Positions 34,906 through 47,946 of a stretch of 64,000 nucleotides of DNA are shown piece by piece; the first letter of the stretch is position 1, and every line of letters starts with the position of its first letter. Made by a program: the position numbers and the translations under genes. The notes beneath the pieces were generated by a model. The model ran no database searches and was not told the origin of the DNA. It saw only the letters and a list, made by a program, of their open reading frames with translations. The stretch is taken from assembly GCA_902805475.1 (NCBI GenBank), contig CADCSX010000002.1, positions 1,302,001 through 1,366,000 of the forward strand, given 5' to 3'. The DNA comes from Entonaema liquescens (Eukaryota > Ascomycota > Sordariomycetes > Xylariales > Xylariaceae).

Positions 34906-37900
34906 AACGTCACCAAAAACTACCCAAAAAAAGATTAAAACAGTGTAAAACTCTTGCATGTAAAAGGATACGACTACGGCGTTGGAATAATGATACCTGG
35001 GCAATGCGATGATTACTTGGATTGGATTGGGTTTATCTGGTTTGCATTTTCCCTGTTTCGATAGACAACACATGGCTGCTTTTCTTTGTTTGGTTACTAT
35101 TCACTATTTAAGCCTGTATTGTTGACATCGCTCATATGCGGACGGGTTCATCCCCCTTTGGTTTATGAGATTTGAGGGAACTGCAAAGCCGAGTTTTAAG
35201 AAGCGCATTTATCTGTTTTCAATGCTTATCATTTATACCTGTACTTAACGTACCCACGATGTCACTGATATGTATGTAGTTACCGTAGATAGTATTATTA
35301 GACTTGAGATACCCAGGAGTTATAGTTTTTTCAACTGAGTTGAGTTAAGACATCCAATAGATTACTAGTATGCACGATGTTCGCCTAGTTAACGTGGAGA
35401 AGTTGTTGATATTACTATTTTCCGTACAACAAACAAATTGGTTCAATGGTATTTGTCAATGAATGTTACTGTCTGAATACCCAGGCAACGAGCTACCCCT
35501 CCAAGTTCTCCAAGAGAGGCGACTCGAAATGGTCGAAGGTCAGAAAGGACAAGGGGGAGGGAAAAAAAGGTTGTGTGGGACATACATTCTGCTCTCACTA
35601 CCGATACCCAAGATGGTCTTCGAAGTAACCCCCTATCCCCATATACATAGTACTCACTCCCTCCCCCCCAGTTCACTCTTTCAACCCAATTCCCACTACG
35701 GATATTACTCACGGCCGATTGCTGCCTGATTGGCCCCTCCTTGACCTTCTCTTCCCGGTCCAGCCCGTCGAACCCGTCTTACCCATATATTTTCCATCAC
35801 ATCTTCCCAGCATCATAGTACATTATCGCATTATCCTACATTGAGGACATTGAGGCCGAGGAATACTAGTCAGCGATCGGCTCCCACTTGTCCCGTTGAT
35901 CCCTCACCTATGGCTTGGTTCGGAATAGTGTCTATCTATTTTCCACCCTTTTTTATTTTCTTCGTTGCCCAGCATTCCGAAAGTGCCCCTCAATCTGTCC
36001 TCGGCTCGGATCCCCTCCGTCAATCATTAAGAACAATTCGAGGCATGGCTATCTATTGGTCCGTCCACCGCCTACCCACATTGTGCTAGATTAGGCAGAT
36101 CTAGGACTCTTGCAGGCTGTAGTCTCGTTTTCCTCGTGGGACTGCATCTTATCTTTCACGGCATAATGCAAAGTACTTGGCTACATATGCACCCTACGGA
36201 CTACTACAGGTTTTTCATCATAGTCGATGCACCACCATGTATAATGTCTTTACCTAGGCAAGTGGTTGCAGGTTGGTATCGTAGGTTACTGGACAGCCCT
36301 GAGAAGGCGGACGGATGAAAACCACATGATACCGTCGTAGGAATGCTCCCCGCGTCGCATTCCGCTTGCCGATCTTGTTGGCGAATGCCATTCTCGGGTC
36401 TAGACCGGCGCTGTCATATCGCCGGACCTACATAAATCGTCACTCACTGACATCGTGAATAACCAGGCAGCGATATGTGACGAAAGGATTTATAGAGTGA
36501 TAGAATGATCTTCTGGTTAGATAGGTCAAGCTGATCAGTCGTCTTTCGTTTGGACTCGGGAGATCCCTTACGTCGCTATCCATATTCTAGGCAAACTTTT
36601 TTTTGCTCCCATGAGAAATTATAGCCAGAAGCTATACCATTCCCATCGCCGGCGACGTTCCCACTGGTTGACGGCATGTTGCATCGGCCGGCTTGGCGAC
36701 CTTGAGAAGTGAATAGGAATGATGGCATGGGATTGTCAAATTTCATGATATCGCACCCACTCACGGCCGTACGCTAGAGAGAGGTTGCCCCATCGTGCTC
36801 TTCCCCATAGCACTACCACACCCAACCCAGGCCAGGATAAACTAGCAAGACTTGAAGGGTCCCGTGGCTGATATTCAACCCACACTTGGAACTCGTAGGT
36901 GGGGTGGAGTGGCGCATGCCCGGCGAGAGACGAATCGACTGTTGCTTGCTATCGGTCTCGGCTCGGGATCCGGGCTGTGACGCATGGCTACCTGCAGCAC
37001 ACCTGGGATATCCAACCTTGCCTACCCGCCCTATAGGTAGGTATACCTATGCACACATACGGATATCAATGGTAGGGAAGCTCTGCTCCACGCGGTCAGA
37101 CGAGGACCGGACTCCATGCGGGGGATGTGGAGAAACGTCAGACACTGAGCTCGAGTTGAGGGTGGGTGGTCTCTCTGAGACATACATTTCTGTCGAGTCA
37201 CGCCGCACGTCGCTTCGCATAGGTTACATATCCATGTTGAAGATCTTGTCAATCTACTGTTATACTCCCCACCATTGGCCACCCCTATAGACGGAGATTA
37301 GGGTTTTGGGGAGCAGTTATGTTTATAGCATCACACCTCAACTATGCGAACGGGTGAGTCACTATTATAGTCAGCTGCTAGTTGGATAGTATCGTAAATC
37401 ATCACGCACGATGCGATTAACTTCGACATATCAAAAGCATAGTCATCTCAGTTGAAGAATTTTATAATATTAGGGAGTAGCGTATACTCCTGGTGGTTGC
37501 TTGTCTCAGAAAACCTTGGAAGTATATACGATAGATTTAACTAGTCTCATTATGAGTCTTACGGTATGCAAGCAAGGGTTTTAGTGTGTTCTATAAGAGG
37601 TCAAGGCTATAGCAACTAACTAAGACGATGCTGTCGAGCTACTGGGTAGTTTAAGCAACTACCGTGAGTGCCAAGGACACTATACTATTGAAAGAAGCAT
37701 CTCCCTGCAGAATTTTTCGGTGAGTAAACCGTCCACATGACTCCAGTTTACTAAACTGGAGTAGCCACTCACACCCTTACCCGGGGAAGCAGGCTACCGT
37801 CAACGCCATATTATTAGTCGAAGAGTTTCTGTATTGTCCATGGAGCTAGTTATAAACTAACCTAGTTACCATGCAGAAGCTTAAACATTGGTAGCGTAAC

Positions 37901-38432
37901 TAGTCCTAACTACTGCGCTTATACTATTGTGAGGGCTCCTATAGAGGTGTAGTAGTATAGATGAGTGTTGACTACCTTGTCATGACAACTCTGAAATTAC
38001 CATTGCGCATCATACCCAAATCGTTATCCACCCAAAATCGAGCACTGGGCAGTGCTTATTAGATAACATGGGTCAATTTTCAGCTTCATTCAAACAACTC
38101 ATCATGTTCCCAGTCTTTTACATAGTTGAGCCCCTCGATGCCAAGAGTCCAAGACTCAAGTTTGGTACAAGGAGGCTCAGCCGCACGAGGGGTGACTAAT
38201 TGTATCAACTCTCGCAATTTCGTATAAGCAATGTAGATCCAGAGTGTGCTGGCGATTTATGTTCAATTCGAGCGGACTATCCTTTCAAGTCGGTCCCCAA
38301 GAATAATTGATTAATCTACAATATTTGATATATTAGCTTGACGCTTCGATGTGTCGCATGAGCGTAGAATGCTGAGAAGGAGTTATAAGCCGAAGGGAAT
38401 TAGAACCATCTTGATTTAAAAGGGGTTAAATA
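34906..38432. other. Gene-poor intergenic region
   Basis: About 3.5 kb in which I can support no gene. It contains a TATAGGTAGGTATACCTATG motif (about 37032-37050) and a near-perfect palindrome ACTCCAGTTTA-C-TAAACTGGAGT (about 37740-37762). The frames on both strands are short, low-complexity or start at non-ATG codons. The end holds the promoter of the HET gene. Confidence 0.4.
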
Positions 38433-41187
38433 ATGGCTTCCAAAGGTGCTGGGGAGCCTCAAAAAACCTGTTCGGTATGCGAAAAGATCCTCTGGTTCCA
38501 GCTCCAACCGGAAGACGTGCTCGCGACGCCGCACCATGCCTCACGACGCGCCCTAGAAGCATCGGCAAACTCGTGTCAACTATGTTCTATGGTGCTTCGC
38601 GCTGCGATTTCCAACTACAAAGACTCGAGAGGAAGAAGGAATGGCATGGGGTACTGGAGACAATTCAATGCCATAAACTACCATGAAGGTTCCAGTGTGC
38701 GTAAAATCACATACGTGAAGGAGCTTGGATCATCCATGCCCGCTACGGCCACAGACTACAATAAAGACATGGGGAGAGGAGTTCTGGCAGCAACCGGTAA
38801 TATCAAAGCCGATGGTAATCATGTAGACGACGATACCTTAAACCTCGAATCCCTCAAAATCAATGAGGAGGATTCGGCCGATCTACCGGTCTGGCTTTAC
38901 GGCAACTGGTGGGCAGAATGGGAACCCAAAGGCACGGGCGATACAACCCATCTACGACTCGTGGGAGTGGGAGCCCGGTTTGGAAAAACTCAAAGCCAAT
39001 TTGATGCTTTCAATAATCTACCTGACCAGGTTAGCCTACGTGGAAGCGCCATAGGTATCTGTACAACCGACGGTAAGTACATAGATATTACTAAAGATTT
39101 GTTAATGCTAAGAAACTAGCTAACCCCTTCAAGACAGTATGTTCAGCTCGATACCGGGTCGCCTACGCGAGATTGAATCGGACTCAGATATCGCAATCGG
39201 TCGTCTTCAGAAGTGGATGAAAGATTGCGAATTGAATCATCCTTATTGCGGACGTCCGCAGCTGAACCCGTTACTCCCAACGCGTGTCATAGATGTCTTC
39301 GCTTCGGAACGCGGAGTATCAGTAGTCGAAACTAATGGCCAGAAAGGGAGATATGTAACTCTGAGCCATTGTTGGGGTACATCGTCAAGGTTGATGGCAA
39401 CTAAACAGTCTATCCAAGATCTCAAACAAGGTATTGCCATGTCGTTTCTTCCCAAGACGTTCCAGGACGCGATCATGATTACAAGGCGTATTGGGATCAA
39501 GTACCTCTGGATAGATTGTCTATGCATCATCCAGGATGATCCTGATGACTGGGAAAGGGAGGCCGCCGCGATGAGCCAAGTCTATCGCAACTCTTACCTA
39601 ACGATATCAGCGGCTGCCTCAAAAGACAGCTACACTGGGTGTTTTCCAAAGCGTGAGAAAGATTCGTATGTCACCCCTGCGAATAAATCACTCGGATATA
39701 CCACCCCTAGAGAAGCGACAGGGCCAAGGAGCCACGAACTAACATACGAACACACCTCTCAACCTGGCAAGAAGAATTCGATTCGTCTCTTTGAGGAGTG
39801 GTTGCCGGGATCTAGCTTCCATTCCCCTCAAAGGATGGGCATGGGCTCGTTCGGCAAGCGATATGACCCAATCGCCGACGAGCCTCTCAGCTCGAGGGCA
39901 TGGACTCTGCAGGAACGACTGCTTTCTCAGCGTCTAATCCACTATGCCCGCGACCAGATGTACTTTGAATGCGAGAGTTGCGTTCAGTCCGAAGATGGAT
40001 TTAGGTTCGGCGATATCTACTTCGGGATGAAGCGCCTCCTAGATACGCAGTGTATACCATACCAACAACATGGGCTAGCCCAGGCGACTGGAATCTCCTT
40101 TATCGTTGGCCAGGAAGCTGGGGGAAAATACCCTGGAATTAGATGGCAAGGGGGGTGGCTCTCCCTGGTGGAAAATTATTCGATGCGTAATTTGACGGTG
40201 CACCGCGATAAGCTCACTGCACTAGCTGGCGTGGCGAGAGCGGTCGCAGAAGAAACGGGAGACGGTTACTATGCTGGCTTATGGCGGAGGCATTTCATGG
40301 AGGACCTGTGTTGGCGGACGTATCCATACGAAGAGATAGAGGACCGAAGGGACGCAAAGACCACGCCGCTAACGGGCAAACACTTGGGGACTGTCCGTAG
40401 GCCGCCTGAGTATCGAGCGCCAAGCTGGTCGTGGGCGTCGCTCGACGGACCTATCAAGTATATTCCGTTGTCTTTCAGGAATTTAGTCTCCACGATTCGC
40501 AATTGTAAAACTGTCCCTGCCGGGAAGGACCCCTATGGTAGGGTGTCTAGTGGTACGCTAGATATCGAGGTAAGACGGGCTTATTCCAATAATAGCAACA
40601 CAGGTGTACAGCTCGCTCACACTTTTCAATAGGGACCCATATACGAAGTTAAACCACATACCCCTAAGAAGAGATGGGATCGACACGGAATCCCTGTGGA
40701 AATCGATCTAGAAGATGACCGCGGTGTGTCGGCCGGAAGCTTGCATCTCGACGTGCCAGAGGAGTCGATCTCGTACCCTTGCTACGCGCTGTTCCTGGAT
40801 CCGTCGAAAGCTCTCATCCTACGAACCAAGGACCTCGAAGCCAAGCGCAACGCTGACAAAACCGAAGATCCAAATACTCTAGTCTCTAAACCGGTTTTGA
40901 CGACTCCTGATGTCAATCGCAACATAGCGGAACGTCCGGAAACGAAAAACTTCGTGTTCCAGGCTATATACCAAGTCGTGCGCATCGGAGTTGGAGTGTT
41001 CATCAAGGAGCCGATGAATAAGAAAGACCGACCCGAGAATGAGGATGAGGATGAGCAAGAACCGAAGGTGTGGGACGAGGCGAAGCAGGGGAAGCTGACG
41101 CTAGATAAGATCCTCCACGTCCAAGGCGACCAGTCGTGGGGGCCGGTTACGAAGGATGACCCCAAGGTATGGGTCACAATAGTCTAA
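38433..41187 (+). CDS. HET-domain (heterokaryon incompatibility) protein
   Basis: Three exons: 38433-39072, 39134-40569 and 40633-41187, giving 876 residues. The N-terminal 210 residues carry a Cys-rich opening (CSVCEKILW, then CQLCSMVL), often seen before HET domains. The HET core spans about residues 285-480: YVTLSHCWG, LPKTFQDAI, IKYLWIDCLCIIQDD, SYLTISAAASKDS, and LSSRAWTLQERLLSQRLIHY. The C-terminal half continues with RDKLTALAGVARA and YRAPSWSWASLDGP, standard for the family. The tail is charged and Glu-rich. The first intron acceptor is best at 39133 (TTCAAG), because the nearer ACAG breaks the frame. Probable role: non-self recognition and programmed cell death. No partner (STAND/NLR, patatin, SNARE) lies next to it. 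Confidence 0.9.
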
Positions 41188-41385
41188 TCATATTCGAATT
41201 GCCATGTATATTATATAGGTCAATTATACCTACCTAACCCCTTGCTGGTAATAATCGAGGTTCACCAAAACAAGATTGAATACTCGACATTCAGTACGAT
41301 TATGTTAGGTAGGTATGAGTGCAGCAACTCGGGTATTATGTACATCGACACCATCTCAGCACTAGGACGCAACAGCATTCATCCT

Positions 41386-42614
41386 TCATTCCTCCGAAAC
41401 TCTCCATACCAACTTCTCTCCGCTCACCCCTCCCGCGCGAAGCAATTCCAACGCCTTGGTAGCTCTCTCCAGCAGGGTACTTCCCTCGACTATGCGAATG
41501 CGGTTCGGCACCACATGTCCCGCAGCTAGCATCTGCGGCATAATCTCCAATTGCAGTTTCTCCTTGAATAGCGGGTTCTAATTTGTACGGTTGTGGTTAG
41601 TCCATGCTGACTGACTGACCCTTCAAGAATCCGGGAAAAGGAGGAGACTTACTTTCCAGTAGAAGTGCGTGCGCACTCCGCGGACGTTGACGCCATCCGC
41701 CCACTGGGCACTGGTGCTTGCCTCCATGGAGTACTCAGGTGCCTCTTCCTCGCTGGCATGCTTTAGAATGACTGGCAGCATGATCGCAACGGTCGAACCG
41801 CCCTGAGCGAGCTTGGAAATTGGTCCGACTGATCCCTCTTGCGAGCCGATGCAATCGACTATCAATGGGAAGACTGGAGCATCCCTTTTCTTAGATGCCT
41901 TCAGGAGGTCGTCGACTATGGTCGGACTCCTGTAGTCGAAGGCTTGTTCGGCACCTAGTTTCTTAAGGGTTTCGTGGTGGCGCGGCGATGCAGTCACTAT
42001 TAAGTGACGGTATCCGTAGAACTTCAGAACTTGAATGGTAAGATGTCCCACTGAAGACGCAGCACCCCAGATCAAGATTGGGTCATCGGCCCTGGGTGGT
42101 ACGTAGCCTTCAGGCTTCGGCCAGGGAGTAGGGAGTCCCAGGTCAGCGGAGATTGTATTAAAAGCTGTGACGAAGTTCTCAGGCAACGTAACAGCTTCTT
42201 CGAAGGAGAAGTTGTCGGGGACCTAACGCTGTTAGATACAATACTATCACAAGGGTGGTCTTTTGAGATTCGACATACCTTTCCAAATACCCATTCAGGG
42301 GCAGTGGCATATTCTTGATGAGCCTTCCACTTTGGCTGCTGATGAGCAAAACCAAAGACTCTATCGCCAACTTTCAGGTGCTTTACGTTAGATCCAACTT
42401 CAACAACGATGCCGGCCGAAGTTGACCCAGTTCTAAAGGGTGTTTCAATCAGGAGACCACCATCTGCCTGATGAAGATCTAGTGGTGTGGAAGCAGTCCA
42501 TTTAACATGGACACGAACCTCATCGTCTACCGGTGCGATGGTGGGAAACTGATGGATCTCATAAGGGGCTCGGGGAGCTACTATAACAAGACCCTTATGT
42601 GTTGATGTCGTCAT
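41386..42614 (-). CDS. Medium-chain dehydrogenase/reductase (zinc-type alcohol dehydrogenase/enoyl reductase-like)
   Basis: Three exons: 42614-42279, 42222-41653 and 41577-41386, giving 365 residues, normal for the MDR family. The N-terminal GroES-like domain shows STPLDLHQADGG, GSTSAGIVVEVGSNV, LKVGDRVFGF and EYATAPEWVFGKVPDN. The nucleotide-binding domain has ILIWGAASSVGHLTIQ (a G-A-A-S-S-V-G variant of the GxGxxG loop), then IVTASPRHHETLKKLGAEQAFDY. The end, RATKALELLRAGGVSGEKLV, is the usual MDR tail. The classical Cys-His-Glu zinc site is not evident, which suits the quinone-oxidoreductase/ToxD-like trans-enoyl reductase branch. The substrate is unknown and no PKS is adjacent. Confidence 0.9.
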
Positions 42615-43649
42615 GATTGGATTTTTATATTCACAATGACTTTTCAGCAGAATACTAGCTCAATCGATGTCGCTAATACAAACCCAACTATTTCATTGTT
42701 TCACGAAGATAGCTTCATTTTTATATTCGTGAGCTGCTTACAAATGTCGACTCCTTTCTCAAACGAGTGAGTGTATTTATAATCGATAACATGGTGTCAT
42801 GGACCTGTTACATATAACCAACTAACTAACTAACAACGCTAACCCCGTTTGAGGTTGTGCCACTAGCGATGCCGACCAACATGTTGTTGGAAAATGTTAG
42901 TTACTGATAGTTGAGGAGGCAATTCGTGCGATTGAAAAGGAAATATTCCGCGAGGGCGAAGATATAATTTACTTTATTTGGAATTAAAATCAGCGAAGGA
43001 TCGCCTTAGACAGGTTTTATAGTCTTTCTATAGGTTTCCATCGCTGTTGTAGACCACGATCCCCTCACAATATGTTACCGTGTAATGGCCCCACTTTTAA
43101 CCGTCAATGTTAAAGGCAAGTCATAAAACTGAGTTTTTGCTCATAATAGATAGGAGAGTTGATTCGTGTTATACCTAGTACTTTACTTCCTAATGAGATT
43201 CCGTGTGCAAGTTGAGAGCTAGGTTCTATAAGACAATTCTAGCATTTTCATATATGGCCCATCAAGTCAGATGCCTCAAGAGCAGTCAACTCGATATGCT
43301 GAACTATAGTTGTCGCCATTTGGGCAATATAGATAGGCTATTAATAATCTCAATAGCCAATTAGCAGGGCGCTTTCGATAGGCAGAGAATTTGCTTGATC
43401 AATACAATAACCCTAGTTATCGTATGCCATTACGTCGCTTAGAATAAGGTTTAACATTCAAAAGCTTTGCTTGCTAGGCGATCGATAATATTGATTACAA
43501 TTTTAATATATATTGAGTTAAGATGTTTATGCTTCGTTATCATTAAATATAATCTAGTAGTACAGGTACTATGAGTAATATAACAAGAAGTCCTTATCGA
43601 ATAGGCAGCATTCTCCCTACTCTCGAAACCCCCTTTCTTCGTATCCCCC
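42615..43649. other. Intergenic, dehydrogenase promoter and catalase 3' flank
   Basis: About 1.0 kb with no supportable gene or repeat. The right end is the catalase 3' flank; the left end should hold the dehydrogenase promoter. Confidence 0.4.
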
Positions 43650-45926
43650 TTAATAGGCAACTTGTGAATTGAGACCAGCCAATTCTCTGTCAAAGTTCCT
43701 GTGTTGCGAAACTTGGTACCAGAACTTCTCCAAAAGTCCTGCTCCCTCCTTTGCGATTGTAACTGTCTCCTTTAAGCTGTCGGGTGATACGTGGCTCATG
43801 GTCACAACACCATAGGACTCGACTGCTTGATCATTCGTCGACACTTGAATCTCGGGTAGTGCAAATGCTAGCTTGAATAACTCAACAGCCTCACCAGTAC
43901 CACCGATAGCCTTGAGGTGTCCGAATGCTTCGCGGAGCCAGTGCAGCGCACGTCCACTCTTGGATAGGGTCTTAATTGACTCAGCGCCTCCAGGAACGAA
44001 TACCGCATCGAACATAGTGGATCGCATGCCTTCAAGGTGGTGGTCTGGCTTGACACCGCTACCTGGTGTCTTTGATGCACCAGCTGGGAATACTTCGGAC
44101 CGTCGAACTCCAATGGTGAAAGGCAATGCGCTAGACGCCTTGACCGCCGCCTTGACTGCGCTGTAAACAGTGTTGTCAAAGCCGTCTGCGATGATAATAG
44201 CGATTCGTCGGCTAGCAATAGTTGGCTTCGCGGGCGGGAATTCAAGCTGGCTAAGCTTGCTGGCTTTTTTGCCGTGGTTCGGCCTCGTCTGCTTCTCCGG
44301 CTTCGGTCCTCCGACCAGCTCAGCAACACTCTGGGCGAGTCCCAGATCAATATCAGCTAACCGTTGCGACATGCGCTCGTAAACGACAGGGTCGTCGCAG
44401 TGGTCTAATTCGAAGGAGAAAGCTGCAGCAAGATGGTTCTTCTCCGGCTCCGATAAGCTGTTGAAGAATAACTGCGCCTGGTTGTAATGCTCCCGGAACT
44501 TAGTACTCTTGGTTCGCGCTTTGATACCCTGGACGTTGAAGGGAGGTTCAATGTATGCTCCTTCTTGCGCACTAGCCGGTGGTCGCGCCTCAAATCTGTT
44601 AGGCCAATAGTTAACTTGTCCCTTAGTGATAGTGTGTCTGCCTTGGCCGTCCCGGTTGAAGTTCATGACAGGGCAGACAGGCTTGTTAATTGGGAGCTCT
44701 TGCCAGTTGATTCCAAGACGAGAAAGTTGCGTGTCAAAGTAGCTGAAGCTACGGCCTTGTAGAAGAGGGTCATCTGAGTGAGCAATTCCTGGAACCATGT
44801 GTGATGTGCAGAATGCAACTTGTTCGGTCTGGGGGAAATATTCATCCACGTTCCTGTTGAGTTCCATCTCACCAATATATCGGACCGGGATGAGATCTTC
44901 GGGCCAAAGCTTTGTCGCGTCAAGAATATCGAAATCAAAGTCGTGCTCTCGAGCCTCCGGGATAACTTGAATGCCAAACTTCCACTTCGGATAGGCGCCA
45001 TTCTCAATTGCCTCCCATAGGTCCTTGCGGTGGAAGTCGGGGTCTTGACCTGCTATCTTCAAAGCCTCATCCCACACTAGCGAGTGAACGCCAAGTTCAG
45101 GCGTCCAGTGGAACTTAACGTAGTTACGCTCGCCCTTCTTGTTAACTAGAACAAATGTGTTTACACCAAAACCCTGCATCATTCGGTATGATCGCGGAAT
45201 CGCTCGGTCTGACATCGTCCACATAAACATGTGAGTGGCCTCGGTGTGCATGTACACGAAATCCCAAAAGTTGTTGTGAGCCGACTGAGCCTGTGGTACT
45301 TCATTGTGAGGCTCGGGCTTCACGGCGTGGACAATATCTGGGAATTTAATTGAGTCTTGAATGAAGAAAACCGGGATGTTATTTCCAACAATATCCCAAT
45401 TGCCCTCTTGCGTATAAAACTTGACGGCAAACCCACGCACGTCACGTACAGTGTCGGCGCTACCACGAGAGCCTTGCACAGTGGAGAATCGTACGAAAAC
45501 AGGCGTCTCACGAGAAGTATCCGTAAGGACTCCCGCTGTCGTCAAATCTTCGGCACTCTCGTATAATCGGAAAGTACCGAATGCGCCAGCGCCTCGTGCA
45601 TGGACAACCCGTTCGGGGATGCGTTCATGGTCGAATCTATGAATCTATAAAAATCAATAGTAGTTCGGGCATTGCTAGGTCTCGATATTTCTCACTCTTT
45701 CTCTAGCGAATGAGTCCTCTAGAAGCATAGGTCCCGTCTTATCGTTGCTGGCCACTCGTAACCATTCATCGACATTGCCCATCTTTACACCAAAGTCAGA
45801 CGTGATCCTGTCCTTGGGCGACACCGTCTGAGTGACGGTGTCAAGATCCGCGATCTTGCGGCCTTTCTCTCCTCCAACCATACTTTTTACTTTCTCCGCT
45901 GTATCTTGAATGATATTTGAAGTCAT
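43650..45926 (-). CDS. Large-subunit (clade 2) catalase, CatA-like
   Basis: Two exons, 45926-45696 and 45644-43650, giving 741 residues. The single intron (GTGAGA donor) joins FARER to IHRFDHERIPERVV in frame. Heme catalase motifs: distal His in VVHARGAGAFG (about residue 92), the distal Asn region GNNIPVFFIQD, and the proximal Tyr in RSFSYFDTQLSRLG. The extra C-terminal domain (about 580-735, with ASRRIAIIIADGFDN and FVPGGAES) is the flavodoxin/DJ-1-like domain found only in large-subunit catalases. There is no signal peptide: the N terminus is MTSNIIQDTAEKVKSM. This favours an intracellular, conidial CatA-type enzyme over a secreted one. It converts hydrogen peroxide to water and oxygen. 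A perfect CRE palindrome lies about 210 bp upstream. Confidence 0.95.
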
Positions 45927-47946
45927 AAGGGGCAACTAGTCGAGGCCGAATTAGGAAGACAGGACGAGCTACAGGGAGCGAATATGAGACGAGAAACCAG
46001 CAACCAATTCATACGCGTCTACATCTCCTTCTTGTATTAAAGGCGTAGGTTTCTTAGTGCCGCATCTGTCCGCACCTCCGAGAGATATTAGCATGTCCAC
46101 TGCACATTGGACTTGCGTGGCACAACATATCATTGACGTCAAGAAACTATCACGACTACGAAAAAGCCTAGGTTGAGACTACATGCTAGGCTAAGTGTGG
46201 AGAATATCAAATAATATAGTGGATTGACTTCCCGATTCGCGACAGAATCCCGAATTGTTCACGAAATAGTTAAAAGTGTTGATGTAATACATAATACCTG
46301 GAACAGCTATCTCGTCATATCCCTGTCATCTTGAGCTACGCCGTTGCAACAGCCAACCAATCACAGAAGCCATATTAGAACGCGACCGCCACATCGGGAA
46401 AGCTCAATTTATCTACCGAGACTACGCAGCATCGCGGCTTAACTAGTTGCCCAATGACTCTGAAGGGATTAGTGATGCTGGTACGTCTGGCATGACTTGA
46501 CAAGTATTGCACGAGACGCTCCTAGGAGCAAGAGTTCCTAACTTATGGTCAAATTGACTATCCTGATTGGCTGGTCCACGAGTACGTAATACCTTCTGAC
46601 AACGTAATTGTCAGGATTGGTAGGGGATTTTTTTATATCCAATGCCGCGTTTTTGAACCGAAGAGGGGGATTATAAAAGTAATGAGCATTAGTTCAAGTA
46701 GATTTCTATATATGTATCACAGTGCTATACGTATTTATATAAGTCAATACTGGTATTAACAGCGTTAGGTATACATGATGGTGACCATATGTAGTAGGAT
46801 CTTCGCCATATGCCACCTTAGTCCAGAGCCAATCTGTTTATAGCTTTCCCGAGGTGGCTTGACAAGTTTTGTATGATAAATATGGAGGTATATTTATTAG
46901 TGTGCCTGTAATATAGGATTTAGCAGCAGTTCGTTGATCGATACTCTTTGGGAATACATTTATACAACGACATTATACCTCGTCGAGTTCCTAAAAGCTT
47001 AATATCTCTTGATAACAGTAGTGACTACCTTTGTACCTATGTTAATATTGTTGGGTAGTATTTTCATGGCTAGTTACATGTTGCCATTCTACATCGTCCT
47101 CTGTCAATAGCACCGCTTCACTTTAGATCTTATAATGTCAATACATTAGAGTTGCGTTTCCACCTCTACTGGAATATCTTGCTGCCCAAGCTAGGTACCT
47201 TTGATCTTGAATTTAGAGAAAACTGATTGGGTGTGAGGAAGCTTATGCTTCGAAGCCTAGGTAGGTGCTCGTTCAAATCTTCCGATTCTCGAGACCCGGG
47301 CCTTCGAGTGGTGAGATAAAGAACGATGAAACTCACGACTACATTAGATTGACATTCGTTTAGATGTGGAGTATCAGGAAAATATTTCCCTCTTTTACAG
47401 TGTTGGATACCAGGGATTATAAAATTGGTCACACTATAAGGATGGCCTCACAAGGACGGTGTCGACAGTTGACATTCCATTATAGGAAAATACGCTCCTA
47501 GAGAATACCAGCCTTCCAGACCCGAGGTAGAACGGAAGGGATCCCATTAGGTAACCTCTGAGATCAATAGTCATAAGTAGCAGATTGCCTATCGCGAATT
47601 TAAAATCAAATTTTCTCTACCAGTACATCGCCTAAGTACTATGCGAAAGCGCCGTCCGCCTCCCAGGCCATGCTCGGGTAATATCATAAGAAATCTAACG
47701 AGATGAAAAAAAAAAAAAAAAAAAAAAAAAACAACCATAACTTCGGATACCATTCATTCGTAATGCCCATTTTCCCGCTTCCCTGCCAAGTTTTCCGCCC
47801 AAATATCAATGCCCACGTTTCATCATGTAATCATCATCTAAAAGGCTGCCCTAGAGTTAGACTGCGTTCCACCACGTAAAGCCACGCTACCGCCTCCTGG
47901 TTTCTCTACAGCGACTGGGAATTCCTCGACCATAACCGACGCGACC
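45927..47946. other. Catalase upstream region and intergenic
   Basis: About 2.0 kb without a supportable gene. It carries the catalase promoter with a CRE at 46134-46141, a CCTAGGTAGGT motif (about 47256-47265), and a run of 26 A at 47706-47731. A short hairpin CTGACAA-CGTAA-TTGTCAG lies near 46597-46615. Confidence 0.45.
46134..46141. promoter_or_regulatory. CRE/ATF-type palindrome TGACGTCA upstream of catalase
   Basis: A perfect 8-bp CRE, 208 bp upstream of the catalase ATG. ATF/CREB bZIP factors (AtfA in Aspergillus, Atf1 in fission yeast) are known to control stress and spore catalases through such sites. Binding here is inferred. Confidence 0.45.

Noticed and set aside
36886..37290. 134-codon plus-strand frame in the 35-38 kb gap
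   Set aside because: No in-frame ATG at its start, no recognisable motif, no intron signals to link it to neighbours.
43868..45020. Several frames on both strands inside the catalase gene
   Set aside because: Out-of-frame shadows of a well-conserved exon.
47225..47300. Possible tRNA, because of a GTTCAAATC-like T-arm
   Set aside because: No matching acceptor stem, D-arm or anticodon arm could be drawn around it.
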